Source: Acidimicrobiaceae bacterium
Lineage (GTDB): Bacteria; Actinomycetota; Acidimicrobiia; Acidimicrobiales; RAAP-2
Direction: 5' to 3'
NCBI GenBank assembly: GCA_003170315.1
Contig: PNAH01000017.1
Span: 57,076-95,522, forward strand
DNA: 38,447 nt
In this document: in pieces, positions 16,195 through 24,713 of the stretch
Layout of the letters: each line of letters opens with the position of its first letter
Numbering within the stretch: position 1 is the stretch's first letter
Notes under the pieces: model-generated
Seen by the model: only the letters and a program-made list of their open reading frames with translations
Database searches by the model: none
Told to the model about the DNA's origin: nothing
Program-made: the position numbers and the translations under genes

Positions 16195-16281
16195 ATGACA
16201 CGATTCCGAATTTTGCCAATCATTTCGGATGAGCGACAGGACGTTGACAATCATTCCCTCCGAGGAAGCGCGCATGTTTGA
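16195..16281 (+). CDS. Possible 28-residue leader ORF overlapping the glycosyltransferase start
   Basis: ATG at 16195 is preceded by AAAGGAG at 16184-16190, the best ribosome binding site in this region. The ORF encodes a 28-residue, His- and Arg-containing peptide beginning MTRFRILPII and ends at a TGA at 16279-16281. That TGA lies just inside the next gene, whose favoured ATG is at 16274, so the leader's ribosomes would terminate on top of the next start. This could couple translation or attenuate it. It may equally be non-functional. Confidence 0.35.
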   Translation: MTRFRILPIISDERQDVDNHSLRGSAHV

Positions 16282-17428
16282 AGAGACGCCTATCAACGAC
16301 CACCTGACGCGTACCTACGCGATGGTCTCGACCTATCCACCAACACAATGCGGCATCGCCACGTTCGCCGCGGCGTTATCGGGCGGGCTGTACGAATACG
16401 GTGACGACGTGGGCATCGTGCGCGTCGGCGCTGCCGGTGAACCGGCGGCCAAGATCGTCGTCGCCGAGTTGAACGATGACGACGGCGCCGAGACCGTTGA
16501 CGCCATGGACGCCCTCAATCGGGCCGACGTGGTCATCGTCCAGCACGAATACGGGATTTACGACGGGCCCGACGGCGAGTCGATCGTGGAGGTTCTGGAA
16601 GGAATTGATCGACCGACCATCGTCGTCGCCCACACCGTGCTCGAGCACCCGACGCCGCACCAACGCTCGGTGCTGGAAGCCGTCGTTCGCGCGGCTGACG
16701 CCGTGGTGGTGATGACCGAAGCGGGCCGGGTCCGTCTCTGTTCGAGTTTCGACGTCGACACGAGGAAGATCTCGGTCATTCCTCACGGCGCGGCCGTCTC
16801 GAGTGCTGTACGTCTGGTGGACTCGAAGGAGCGACCGCGACTTCTCACCTGGGGACTCCTCGGCCCGGGCAAGGGTATTGAGTGGGCGATCGACGCCCTC
16901 GCGATGCTCGACGACCTGAGACCCAGGCCGATCTACGTCGTCGCGGGCAATACCCACCCCAAGGTTCACGAGTACGAGGGCGACGTGTACCGCGACATGT
17001 TGATGCAACGCGCCAAGGACCGTCACGTGGACGTGATCTTCGACCCGGAGTACCGATCGTTGGCGTCCCTCGCCCAGTTGATCAGCGAATCGACCATGGT
17101 CATCCTGCCCTACGACTCGCCGGACCAGGTGACCTCGGGCGTTCTGGTCGACGCCATCGCGGCCGGTCGTCCGGTAATCGCTACGGCCTTTCCGCACGCC
17201 GTGGAACTGCTCTCGAGCGGTGCCGGCATCGTGGTGCCGCGCCGCGACCCCGAGGCGCTGGCCGACGCCATTCGAAAGGTCCTCACGACGCCCGGACTGG
17301 TCGGTGCAATGGCGAATGAAGCTCGACGGCTCGCTCCGGAATTGGCGTGGCCCTTCATCGCCTCTCGCTACGCCGCCCTCGGCGAAGAGTTACTCGACAA
17401 TCGAGCCCCACTGTCGGCCAATCGATGA
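16274..17428 (+). CDS. GT4-family (GT-B fold) glycosyltransferase
   Basis: A 384-residue glycosyltransferase. The N-terminal Rossmann half begins near STYPPTQCGIATF and includes VVIVQHEYGIYDGPDG. The C-terminal half has the donor site: LLTWGLLGPGKGIEWAIDAL, and later PYDSPDQVTSGVLVDAIAAGRPVIATAFPHAVELL, where the GT4 EX7E-type region normally lies. It should use a nucleotide-sugar donor; GDP-mannose is plausible given the GH130 partner but unproven. An ATG at 16229 is also in frame, but GAGGAAG at 16262-16268 is correctly spaced for the ATG at 16274. The stop overlaps the next gene by four bases (ATGA), and the third gene overlaps likewise, forming a tight operon. Confidence 0.85.
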   Translation: MFEETPINDHLTRTYAMVSTYPPTQCGIATFAAALSGGLYEYGDDVGIVRVGAAGEPAAKIVVAELNDDDGAETVDAMDALNRADVVIVQHEYGIYDGPDGESIVEVLEGIDRPTIVVAHTVLEHPTPHQRSVLEAVVRAADAVVVMTEAGRVRLCSSFDVDTRKISVIPHGAAVSSAVRLVDSKERPRLLTWGLLGPGKGIEWAIDALAMLDDLRPRPIYVVAGNTHPKVHEYEGDVYRDMLMQRAKDRHVDVIFDPEYRSLASLAQLISESTMVILPYDSPDQVTSGVLVDAIAAGRPVIATAFPHAVELLSSGAGIVVPRRDPEALADAIRKVLTTPGLVGAMANEARRLAPELAWPFIASRYAALGEELLDNRAPLSANR

Positions 17429-18435
17429 CCGACGGCCCACGCTTCGACCACTTGGTCCGGTTGACCGACCGATTCGGCACCTTCGAACACGCCGAGCACG
17501 CCACGCCTCGACGCGAACACGGTTACTGCGTCGACGACGTGGCGCGCGTGCTCGTCGTCAGCGCCCGCGAACCAAGTCCGAACGCCTCGGTCCGGTCCTT
17601 GGCCCAGGGTTCGTTGGCGTTCGTCGGCGACGCGATGGGACCCCACGGTGACTGTCGAAATCGGCGTTCGGCTGACGGAACGTGGACCAGCGAAGGATCG
17701 ACCGAGGACTGTTGGGGACGAAGCCTCTGGGGACTGGGAACGGCCGCGGCCAGCACGCAATTCGCGATCGCCGGACCTGCACTCCCGCTCTTCGAACGCG
17801 GTGCCGAACAACGTTCCCAGTACCCGCGCGCCATGGCCTTTGCCGCGCTCGGTGCCGCGGCCGTTCTCGGGGTCCATCCGGCGAACGCCGCCGCTCATTC
17901 GCTGCTGAGCGACTTCGCCGACGCGTTGTTGGTCGCACGCGACGACCCCGCGTGGCCGTGGCCCGAAGTTCGGCTCTACTACGCCAACGCGTTGTTACCC
18001 GACGCGATGATCGCCGCGGGCGTCGCTCTCGAGCGTCCTGACCTCGTCGCGGGAGGTCTCGACCTTCTCGGCTGGCTGCTGGCGCGAGAGACGCGTGACG
18101 GACACCTTTCGGTAACGCCCGCGGAAGGTTCGGGACCCGGCGATGTCGGCCCTCGCTTTGATCAGCAGCCCATTGAGGTTTCGACGATGGCCGACGCCTG
18201 TGCCCGGGCGCTGAATGTCGACGATTCACCGAAGTGGCTCGAGGCCATTCGGATGGCGAATGCGTGGTTCGACGGGGACAATGACGCGAAAGTCATGATG
18301 TGGGATCCCTTGACGGGTGGGGGCTTCGATGGCCTGCACGCCGAGGTCGCCAATCAGAATCAGGGGGCGGAATCAACTTTAGCGCTGGTATCAACCCGTC
18401 AGCAGGCCTTCGCGCACCAAACTATCTCTACATGA
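17425..18435 (+). CDS. Conserved-type protein with probable alpha/alpha-toroid fold, glycan-related
   Basis: A 336-residue protein rich in Ala/Leu helices and conserved aromatic/acid motifs: REHGYCVDDVARVLVV near residue 31, STEDCWGRSLWGLG near 91, and DGGFDGLH-like GGGFDGLHAEVANQNQGAESTLA near the end. Such spaced GYCxDDxAR and ExTLA motifs are typical of alpha/alpha-barrel sugar-active proteins, but I cannot assign it to a numbered family. The start ATG overlaps the glycosyltransferase stop and its own stop overlaps the GH130 start, so all three products are probably made together. Upstream in-frame codons exist but lie inside the glycosyltransferase gene and lack a ribosome binding site. 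It may process or bind the glycan made by its neighbours. Confidence 0.7.
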   Translation: MTDGPRFDHLVRLTDRFGTFEHAEHATPRREHGYCVDDVARVLVVSAREPSPNASVRSLAQGSLAFVGDAMGPHGDCRNRRSADGTWTSEGSTEDCWGRSLWGLGTAAASTQFAIAGPALPLFERGAEQRSQYPRAMAFAALGAAAVLGVHPANAAAHSLLSDFADALLVARDDPAWPWPEVRLYYANALLPDAMIAAGVALERPDLVAGGLDLLGWLLARETRDGHLSVTPAEGSGPGDVGPRFDQQPIEVSTMADACARALNVDDSPKWLEAIRMANAWFDGDNDAKVMMWDPLTGGGFDGLHAEVANQNQGAESTLALVSTRQQAFAHQTIST

Positions 18436-19967
18436 AAGAAAACCGCCTCGCGTCACGCACCGATGTCCATATCGTCCCCGACTCGTCACGAGTCGTGGCG
18501 CTGCTCTTCGTGGCCGGTCAAGAAATGGGCGGCGCCGAGTCACGCGCGTCGAACGTGGTGAAGCGAATCGTGGCGTTGCCCGAAGCCGACGTGCGCCGAC
18601 GGCTGAAAGACGTCGTCCAGCGATTCGCGCGCCGGCACCGCGACATCGTGGCCATCTTCAGTCAACACGCCGAACGGGTGAGCAACCGGTTGGACCCGCG
18701 AGAGGACCTGAGCGAGGAACGATGGCTTCTGCTCGGCGCGTCGTTCACCCACGAGTATTCGCTCGAGGCCGCCGCGGTGTGCAATCCCAGCATGGTCGTG
18801 CACCCCGATCAGAGCGACGTGCCCGACGGCGCGGTGCGATTCGTGATGAGTTTTCGCGGGGTCGGCGAAGGACATCGATCGAGCATCGGCTTTCGCACCG
18901 GTCTGGTCACGGCCGAGGGCGAGATCACCCTGGACGAACGAGGACCGTATCCCATGATCGGCACGGCGCGCGACGGCATCTTCCACCGCGACGTCTTTCA
19001 CGCGCGACTAAAGGCGATGGGTCAAGACGGTGAGAGTTCGGCGTACGTCCTGGACGAGTTACCGCTGGTGTTCTCCATCGAAGAACTCGAAGCGCGCCTC
19101 GAGATCCTGACTTCGGAGTTCGACAGGCGTCAAGACGCGCACGCCATTGCGCGTCACCACCGATCGATCGCGGCCAGCAGCTATGGCGTCCACTTCGACG
19201 CCGACATCGATATCTCGGAGCGGGTGCTCTGGCCGGTCATGACGGCCGAAGCGCACGGCATGGAAGACGCCCGGTTCGTCCACTTCACCGACACCGACGG
19301 CACGTCGACGTACCTCGCCACCTACACGGCCTTTGACGGCGTGCATATCTCCCAACAGCTTTTGCGAACCGATGACTTCATCTCCTTCGACGCCTCACCG
19401 GTCGTCGGCGCCGCGGCGCCCAACAAGGGGCTGGCGCTCTTCCCGCGTCGTATCAGCGGCCAATACGTCGCGCTGACCCGCTTCGACCGCGAGACGAACG
19501 CAGTTTGCTTCTCGGACACGTTGGGACACTGGGGACGCGCCGTGACCTTCCAAATTCCGGAGTGGGATTGGGAGGTCGTCCAGCTGGGCAACTGCGGATC
19601 GCCCATCGAGACGAGTGCCGGTTGGCTGGTGCTCACCCACGCCGTCGGGCCGATGCGCACCTACAGCATCAGCGCCGTCTTGCTCGATCTCGACGATCCC
19701 ACCAAGATGGTCGCCGCGCTCAAAGAGCCGCTCCTCACCGCCACCTCCGAAGAGCAGGACGGCTACGTCCCCAACGTGGTGTACACCTGCGGGGCCATGG
19801 CCCACGGCGACATCCTGGTCATCCCCTACGGCGTCGCCGATCACCGCATCAACTTCGCGACCGTCAGCATTTCGAAGTTGCTCGAGTCCATGACGACGAG
19901 TGAACATCCGACGATCGTCTCGAAGGTTCGACACCGTCGCCTCGAGGACTTAGCCCTCGAAGTCTGA
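18432..19967 (+). CDS. Glycoside hydrolase family 130 protein (beta-mannoside phosphorylase/hydrolase-like)
   Basis: A 511-residue protein. An N-terminal helical region (about 1-100, with EMGGAESRASNVVKRI and ERVSNR) precedes a five-bladed-propeller-type domain. Family segments include EYSLEAAAVCNPSMVVHPDQS near 113, VLWPVMTAEAHGMEDARFVHFTDTDG near 265, and IPYGVADHRINFATVSI near 470, which corresponds to the YYGAADxxIGxA motif of GH130. GH130 members are mostly inverting phosphorylases acting on beta-mannosides, some are hydrolases. At 511 residues it is longer than the usual 300-400. It is the last of three genes with ATGA overlaps. It is convergent with putA and the two overlap by 18 bases. 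Confidence 0.85.
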   Translation: MKENRLASRTDVHIVPDSSRVVALLFVAGQEMGGAESRASNVVKRIVALPEADVRRRLKDVVQRFARRHRDIVAIFSQHAERVSNRLDPREDLSEERWLLLGASFTHEYSLEAAAVCNPSMVVHPDQSDVPDGAVRFVMSFRGVGEGHRSSIGFRTGLVTAEGEITLDERGPYPMIGTARDGIFHRDVFHARLKAMGQDGESSAYVLDELPLVFSIEELEARLEILTSEFDRRQDAHAIARHHRSIAASSYGVHFDADIDISERVLWPVMTAEAHGMEDARFVHFTDTDGTSTYLATYTAFDGVHISQQLLRTDDFISFDASPVVGAAAPNKGLALFPRRISGQYVALTRFDRETNAVCFSDTLGHWGRAVTFQIPEWDWEVVQLGNCGSPIETSAGWLVLTHAVGPMRTYSISAVLLDLDDPTKMVAALKEPLLTATSEEQDGYVPNVVYTCGAMAHGDILVIPYGVADHRINFATVSISKLLESMTTSEHPTIVSKVRHRRLEDLALEV

Positions 19968-22900
19968 GATCCCCAGGCCTTCGCACGCCGGCTTGGGACC
20001 GGCGTTCACGTTGCCGTAGCGATGGTGCGTGATGGACACGCTTTGCTCGAGCAGCCAGCGGGCCATCTCGACGTCGCCGCGCTGGACGAGCGCACGCGGA
20101 TCGACGCTCACCCCTCGTTCCAACATAGCGACGGTCGCCGGGATCTCCTTCGAGAGCCACCGCACTCGACTTATCGACTCAACTCGTGCCACCAGTTCGG
20201 CCGGCGATTCGACGAGCGCTTCGGGAGCGTGGACCACCGGTTCGTTCGCGCTGTAGGTGACGCTCACGCCCCCTTCGCGCACGATCATGTCGATGAGCGC
20301 GCGTTGTGATTCGTCCAAGGTGTCGTCCACTCGAACGCAAATCGCCTTGAGGTGATGGCGGTATCGCTGGAAGTTCTTCTCCACGCTGAGTCCCGCGTGG
20401 TCAATCGACTGTGCACCCGTCGAACGCCACCACGTCCTCGCCAATTCGGTGGCTGACTCGGAATTCGTGAGAGGCCCCCACCGACGAAGCGAGTTCACGT
20501 AGTGGTGGCCCCCGGCCTTCGCGGTCGGCCCGACGCTGCTGCGGCGCCAGCCACCGAAGGGCTGTCGATTTACGATCGCCCCCGTGACGCCGCGATTGAC
20601 GTAGAGGTTGCCCGCCTGGATCCGGTCCATCCATAGTTCGCACTCGGCCTCGTCGAGCGACTGGAGACCGGCCGTGAGGCCGAAGTCGGTTCGGTTTTGC
20701 CATTTGATCGCGGTGGTGAAGTCCGGAGCGACCATGACGCCCAGCACCGGACCGAACCATTCGTGTTGGTGACTCCACGAGCCGGAGCGCACGCCGAGTT
20801 TCACTCCCGGACGCCACTGCAGCCCGGCTTCGTCGAGTTGACGCGGCTCGATGAGCCAATGCTCACCTGGGTCCAAATGGTGGAGCGCGCGTTCGAGAGC
20901 GGGCTCGGCACTTCGGATGATTGGTCCGACGGACGTGGAGAGTTCCCAACTCGGCCCTACGCGAAGGCTTCGCACGGCGTCGGCCAACTGGCGTAGGAAG
21001 GCGGGATCGTCATAGACGTCACGGACCACGATGGCCAAGCTGGCGGCGCTGCACTTCTGACCGGCGTGACCGAAGGCCGACTGCACGAGGTCCTTCACCG
21101 CGACGTCGATATCGGCACATGCACTGATCAGTATGGCGTTCTTGCCGCTGGTCTCGGCGAGAAGCGTGATGTCGGGTCGCCACGACGTGAACATTTGAGC
21201 GGTCTCGAACGATCCCGTCAAAATCACGGCGTCCACGTCGCGGTGGGTTATGAGATGACGACCGTTGTCGTCGTCACGGGTCGGCACAAATTGCAGGACG
21301 TCGCGAGGGACACCGCCGGACCACAGTTGTTGCACTAGCTGCCACGCCGTGGCCACGGCCTCGGGGGCTGGTTTCAAGATGACGGCATTGCCGGCGGCAA
21401 GCGCGGCACAAACGCCCCCGGCCGGAATCGCGTACGGAAAGTTCCACGGCGGCACGACGACGACCGTGCCGAGTGGGGTGGAGTCGGTGAGGTCGGAGGC
21501 CGACGTCGCGTAGAAACGAGCGAAATCGATCCCTTCGCTTACTTCGGGATCGGCTTCGTCTTCGGTCTTGCCGCCGTCACGCGCCATCACGGCGGTGGTC
21601 GCAATTCGCTGTTCTTCCATCACGAGCGCGCTCGCGAAGAGAATCCGTCGACGGACTTCGATCGAAAGTCTCGACCAACTCTCTTGGGCGTTCAACGCAC
21701 ATCGCACGGCCTCGTCGACGTGCTGGACGTCAGCGACAGAGTATCGGTACCACGGCTCCGCGTTAGCGCTGGGATCGTGGCCGACTTCGAATTCGCTCGT
21801 AATGATGTCTCGATCGCCGATGACCAAAGGAATCTGACGTACCGGCGTGGCCCGTATCGTCGCGAAGGCCGTGGTGATGTCGTCGAAGGCCCGCGTGGAA
21901 GTCGGATCGAAATTGGCCACGTTGGAGAATCCCGTCGAGTTCGATGGATTCGTTGGCGCGTGGCGAAGCGACGACGTTGATAGCGCGTGTCGTTCTCGAA
22001 CGGACGCCGTGAAACGGTCGCTCTGTTCTTCGAATCGGTGAAGGTCAGTGCCGATGTCAAACGCGGCCTTCAGGTAGTTCTCGTCCGACGTGTTCTCGTC
22101 AAGTCGTCGCACGAGGTACGCGACGGCGGAGGCGAAGTCATCACGTCGAGTGACCGGGGCGTAGAGCAAGACGCGCTGACCGGTCTTGGCGATAGCGAGC
22201 GATTCCGAATTGGCCATACCTTCGAGCATCTCCACGTCGACCTGTGACTCGACGCCTCGCGAACGAGCAATTTCGAGCGCCCAGGAAAGATGAAAGAGAT
22301 TGTGGCTCGCGACGCCGATACGAACGGCGTTGGCGTGCTCGGGCCGGAGTGCGGCGTCGATCAGTCTCGCGTAACTGGCGTCGACGTCGGCTTTGGTCCG
22401 ATACGGTGCGGCGCTCCAACCGTGGAGTTCGGCTTCGGTCGTTTCCATTGCTAAGTTGGCGCCCTTCACCAATCGAACTTTGATCGTGCCACCGGATTTC
22501 AGTTGACGGGCTTGGGACCATGCGACGAGATCGGCGAAGACAGCGTGTGATTCGGGCAGGTAGGCCTGGAGCACGATGCCCGCGTCGATGCCGCAGAACT
22601 CCGGTTCGACAAGGACCTTTTTGAAGGCCGCGACCGTCAATTCGAGATCGCGGTAGTCCTCCATATCGAGGTTGACGAAGGCTCCCCATTGTTCGGCCTC
22701 TCGGTAGAGGATTCGCATTTGCTCCGTCACTCGTTCGAGTGATCCCACGCGATCAATCGTGATGATCTGACTCACGACCGACGACAACTTCACTGATACG
22801 TAGTTGGTGTGCGGGCGGCGAATCATTTCGATGACTCGCTGGAGTCGTTCTTCCGCCTCGCGTTCTCCGAGAACGGCCTCGCCTAGCACGTTGATATTCA

Positions 22901-23342
22901 AGGCAATGTCGTCACGTCGCCGTTGTTGGAGATGACGTTGTAACGGTGCGTCTTCGAACGGGAGGATCAGGTCCTTGGAGAGATGACGGATCCGTAGGGC
23001 GACGGCGCGGATGACCGGACCCGGCGCCACACGCGAACTGGCGGCGAGGAACTTGAGTCCGGCGGTATTGAATGCTCCGAAACCTTCGACGGAAGCCTTC
23101 GCCGCCGCGCGGCGAAAGATATTGATCGAGTTCTTGATCGAGTGAATCCGCATCACTTCGTCGGTCAACGTGATCGTGACTTCGATTGCCCGAGGGTCGC
23201 GAAACAGTCGTGAGAACCGTCGACGATTGGCCTTCTCCGAGTGGCCACGCAAACGGTCGGCTTCGTAAATGAGCGTTCGCGCGTTTTCGACTGCCCTATC
23301 GGCGAGCGCGTCGATCGACGGGTCAGTGGGGATTAGCGACAC
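19950..23342 (-). CDS. putA: Bifunctional proline dehydrogenase / delta-1-pyrroline-5-carboxylate dehydrogenase PutA
   Basis: A 1130-residue fusion. The N-terminal FAD-dependent proline dehydrogenase barrel (to about 430) has VRLVKGANLAMETTEAELHGW and YRTKADVDASYARLIDAAL. The aldehyde dehydrogenase domain follows (about 470-960), with VVVPPWNFPYAIPAGGVCAALAAGNAVILKPAPE, LLAETSGKNAI and catalytic C764 in GHAGQKCSA. A C-terminal extension of about 150 residues remains, without a recognisable DNA-binding region. It oxidises proline to glutamate via channelled P5C. A TTG at 23387 gives 15 more residues, but GAGG five bases ahead of the GTG at 23342 supports the shorter form. It lies on the same strand as a downstream-inserted-looking tnpB and an isocitrate/isopropylmalate dehydrogenase homologue. 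Confidence 0.93.
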   Translation of the reverse strand: MSLIPTDPSIDALADRAVENARTLIYEADRLRGHSEKANRRRFSRLFRDPRAIEVTITLTDEVMRIHSIKNSINIFRRAAAKASVEGFGAFNTAGLKFLAASSRVAPGPVIRAVALRIRHLSKDLILPFEDAPLQRHLQQRRRDDIALNINVLGEAVLGEREAEERLQRVIEMIRRPHTNYVSVKLSSVVSQIITIDRVGSLERVTEQMRILYREAEQWGAFVNLDMEDYRDLELTVAAFKKVLVEPEFCGIDAGIVLQAYLPESHAVFADLVAWSQARQLKSGGTIKVRLVKGANLAMETTEAELHGWSAAPYRTKADVDASYARLIDAALRPEHANAVRIGVASHNLFHLSWALEIARSRGVESQVDVEMLEGMANSESLAIAKTGQRVLLYAPVTRRDDFASAVAYLVRRLDENTSDENYLKAAFDIGTDLHRFEEQSDRFTASVRERHALSTSSLRHAPTNPSNSTGFSNVANFDPTSTRAFDDITTAFATIRATPVRQIPLVIGDRDIITSEFEVGHDPSANAEPWYRYSVADVQHVDEAVRCALNAQESWSRLSIEVRRRILFASALVMEEQRIATTAVMARDGGKTEDEADPEVSEGIDFARFYATSASDLTDSTPLGTVVVVPPWNFPYAIPAGGVCAALAAGNAVILKPAPEAVATAWQLVQQLWSGGVPRDVLQFVPTRDDDNGRHLITHRDVDAVILTGSFETAQMFTSWRPDITLLAETSGKNAILISACADIDVAVKDLVQSAFGHAGQKCSAASLAIVVRDVYDDPAFLRQLADAVRSLRVGPSWELSTSVGPIIRSAEPALERALHHLDPGEHWLIEPRQLDEAGLQWRPGVKLGVRSGSWSHQHEWFGPVLGVMVAPDFTTAIKWQNRTDFGLTAGLQSLDEAECELWMDRIQAGNLYVNRGVTGAIVNRQPFGGWRRSSVGPTAKAGGHHYVNSLRRWGPLTNSESATELARTWWRSTGAQSIDHAGLSVEKNFQRYRHHLKAICVRVDDTLDESQRALIDMIVREGGVSVTYSANEPVVHAPEALVESPAELVARVESISRVRWLSKEIPATVAMLERGVSVDPRALVQRGDVEMARWLLEQSVSITHHRYGNVNAGPKPACEGLGISDFEG

Positions 23343-23444
23343 GGACACCTCGAAGTCTCGGAATCGTATTCGCTCACAATTGTCCAAGCCCTGCGCATGA
23401 CAACATTCTCTATTCCTTAACCGTAACCGGGTAGTGGCCCAGAT

Positions 23445-24644
23445 TCAGCCGTCGCAGGCCGAAGCCTGCAGGGCTCTACCGGCCCTAAGGATGTTGCGCG
23501 CGGCATTGATGTCGGCGAAGTCATAGTGACCGCAACTGAGACATCTAAAGTCTTCTTGGCTGATTCGGTTACCGGCGTCGACGTGGAGGCACTCCGCACA
23601 CGTCTGGCTGGTGTAGTAAGGATTCACGCTCACTACTGTCCTACCGGCACTCGCAGCCTTGTAGGAAAGTAGCGAGACGAGCTGTCCCCACCCCGAGTCA
23701 TGAATGGAATGATTCAGTCGTGCCTTTTGATTGGCGCCGTTGGGCAGATATGCTCCCGGTTGCTCCGGGTCGGGTCTTCCTTTTGGTGCACGCACCATGT
23801 TGGTGATCTTGAGGTCTTCGAGGGCGATCAAGTCGTAGTCGTTCACGAGTTGCCGGCTTAGTTTGTGAGCCGCATCGCGCCGCTGATTCTTGATCTTGCA
23901 ATGGAGTCGCGCGACCTCTTCGACCTGCAGACGACGACGGAGCGATCCTCGTTGCTTGGTCGAGAGTTGACGTTGAGCTCGTGCGAGGTTCTTCTGCGTT
24001 TGGGAGCCAAAATGCTGGCCCTTCTTCAATTCCCCGTCACTGGTAGCGATTTGGTTCACCACTCCGAGATCGATGCCAATCTCAGAACAAGCTCGCGCCA
24101 ACGGCATCGCGGGCACGTTCACGCAGCTGACGTACAACCACCACTTGGTGCCCTCGCGCTTCACCGTGATGGCTTTCGCAACGCCCATGAGCGGTCGGTG
24201 ATAGTTGGCCTTGATCTCGCCAATCCCCTTCAGGTAGAGGCGTCGAAGCTGGGTGTTTAGTTTCCAGCCGGGGGTGTCTTCCCATCGCAAGGCGTCAAAT
24301 CGACTCGCCGACTTGAATCGTGGAAAGCCTGGAGACTCTCCACTCTTCACTCGCCGATAGAAAGCGCCGTAGGCACGATCGAGGCGTCTGAACGTGCCTC
24401 GACAAAGTGTGATTCCCGAGGCGACGACCTCTGGTCGGAAGTCCTTCAGCCCCGTGAGCGTTCGACACTGGTCGAAGTAACTCACAGACCGTCGCTCCCA
24501 AGCCCAGGCGCCGATTCGCTCTTCGAGGGCCGCGTTATACAGTTCGCATTGATATCTCTGCTGAAGAAGCAGTGACTGGGTCTGCAGTTTGGTCGGGTGA
24601 AGTCGATAGCGGAAGGTGCGACAGAGTGAACCATGTTGTGCCAT
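23445..24644 (-). CDS. tnpB: RNA-guided endonuclease TnpB of IS200/IS605-type element, without tnpA
   Basis: A 399-residue TnpB of normal length. The RuvC-like site is complete: D192 in GIDLGVV, E276 in ALEDLKI, D378 in FADINAARN. The zinc-finger cysteines C349, C352, C368 and C371 are present (TCAEC; CLSCG). The N-terminus MAQHGSLCRTFRYRLHPTK is typical, so the ATG at 24644 is preferred over a TTG at 24686. TnpB cuts DNA guided by an omegaRNA from the element's 3' end and helps retain the element after transposition. No HUH transposase tnpA is in the window, so this is either a solo element mobilised in trans or a domesticated nuclease. Confidence 0.93.
   Translation of the reverse strand: MAQHGSLCRTFRYRLHPTKLQTQSLLLQQRYQCELYNAALEERIGAWAWERRSVSYFDQCRTLTGLKDFRPEVVASGITLCRGTFRRLDRAYGAFYRRVKSGESPGFPRFKSASRFDALRWEDTPGWKLNTQLRRLYLKGIGEIKANYHRPLMGVAKAITVKREGTKWWLYVSCVNVPAMPLARACSEIGIDLGVVNQIATSDGELKKGQHFGSQTQKNLARAQRQLSTKQRGSLRRRLQVEEVARLHCKIKNQRRDAAHKLSRQLVNDYDLIALEDLKITNMVRAPKGRPDPEQPGAYLPNGANQKARLNHSIHDSGWGQLVSLLSYKAASAGRTVVSVNPYYTSQTCAECLHVDAGNRISQEDFRCLSCGHYDFADINAARNILRAGRALQASACDG
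23454..23469 (-). other. UUCG-tetraloop hairpin at the 3' end of tnpB
   Basis: On the tnpB strand GCAGGC, loop TTCG, GCCTGC: a 6-bp stem with the very stable UUCG tetraloop, within the last ten codons of tnpB. The scaffold of omegaRNA in IS200/IS605-type elements comes from exactly this 3' region, so it may be part of such an RNA or of the element's right end. Confidence 0.45.
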
Positions 24645-24671
24645 TGTCGAACACAAAGGTCGGCCTGGTAC

Positions 24672-24699
24672 TTCTCCAGATGACAAGATTATTGGAGAA
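24672..24699 (-). other. Hairpin between the dehydrogenase stop and tnpB start
   Basis: TTCTCCA at 24672-24678 pairs with TGGAGAA at 24693-24699, with a 14-base loop. It could be the left-end hairpin of the tnpB element or a terminator of the upstream gene, whose stop is 15 bases away. No T-run follows. Confidence 0.4.
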
Positions 24700-24713
24700 T
24701 CGGAACTAGGCCA

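Larger units (their letters stand above)
23423..24700 (-). mobile_element. Solo tnpB insertion element (IS1341-like organisation), ends not exactly defined
   Basis: The tnpB gene sits between putA and a dehydrogenase gene on the same strand. A 7-bp stem with a 14-base loop (24672-24699) marks the upstream side and a UUCG hairpin (23454-23469) the downstream side. IS200/IS605 elements end in imperfect hairpins and make no target duplication, so exact borders need comparison with an empty site. Confidence 0.45.

Noticed and set aside
15843..16250. Minus-strand frame of about 135 codons ahead of the glycosyltransferase operon
   Set aside because: No start signal, no domain and irregular composition; I treat the stretch as intergenic.
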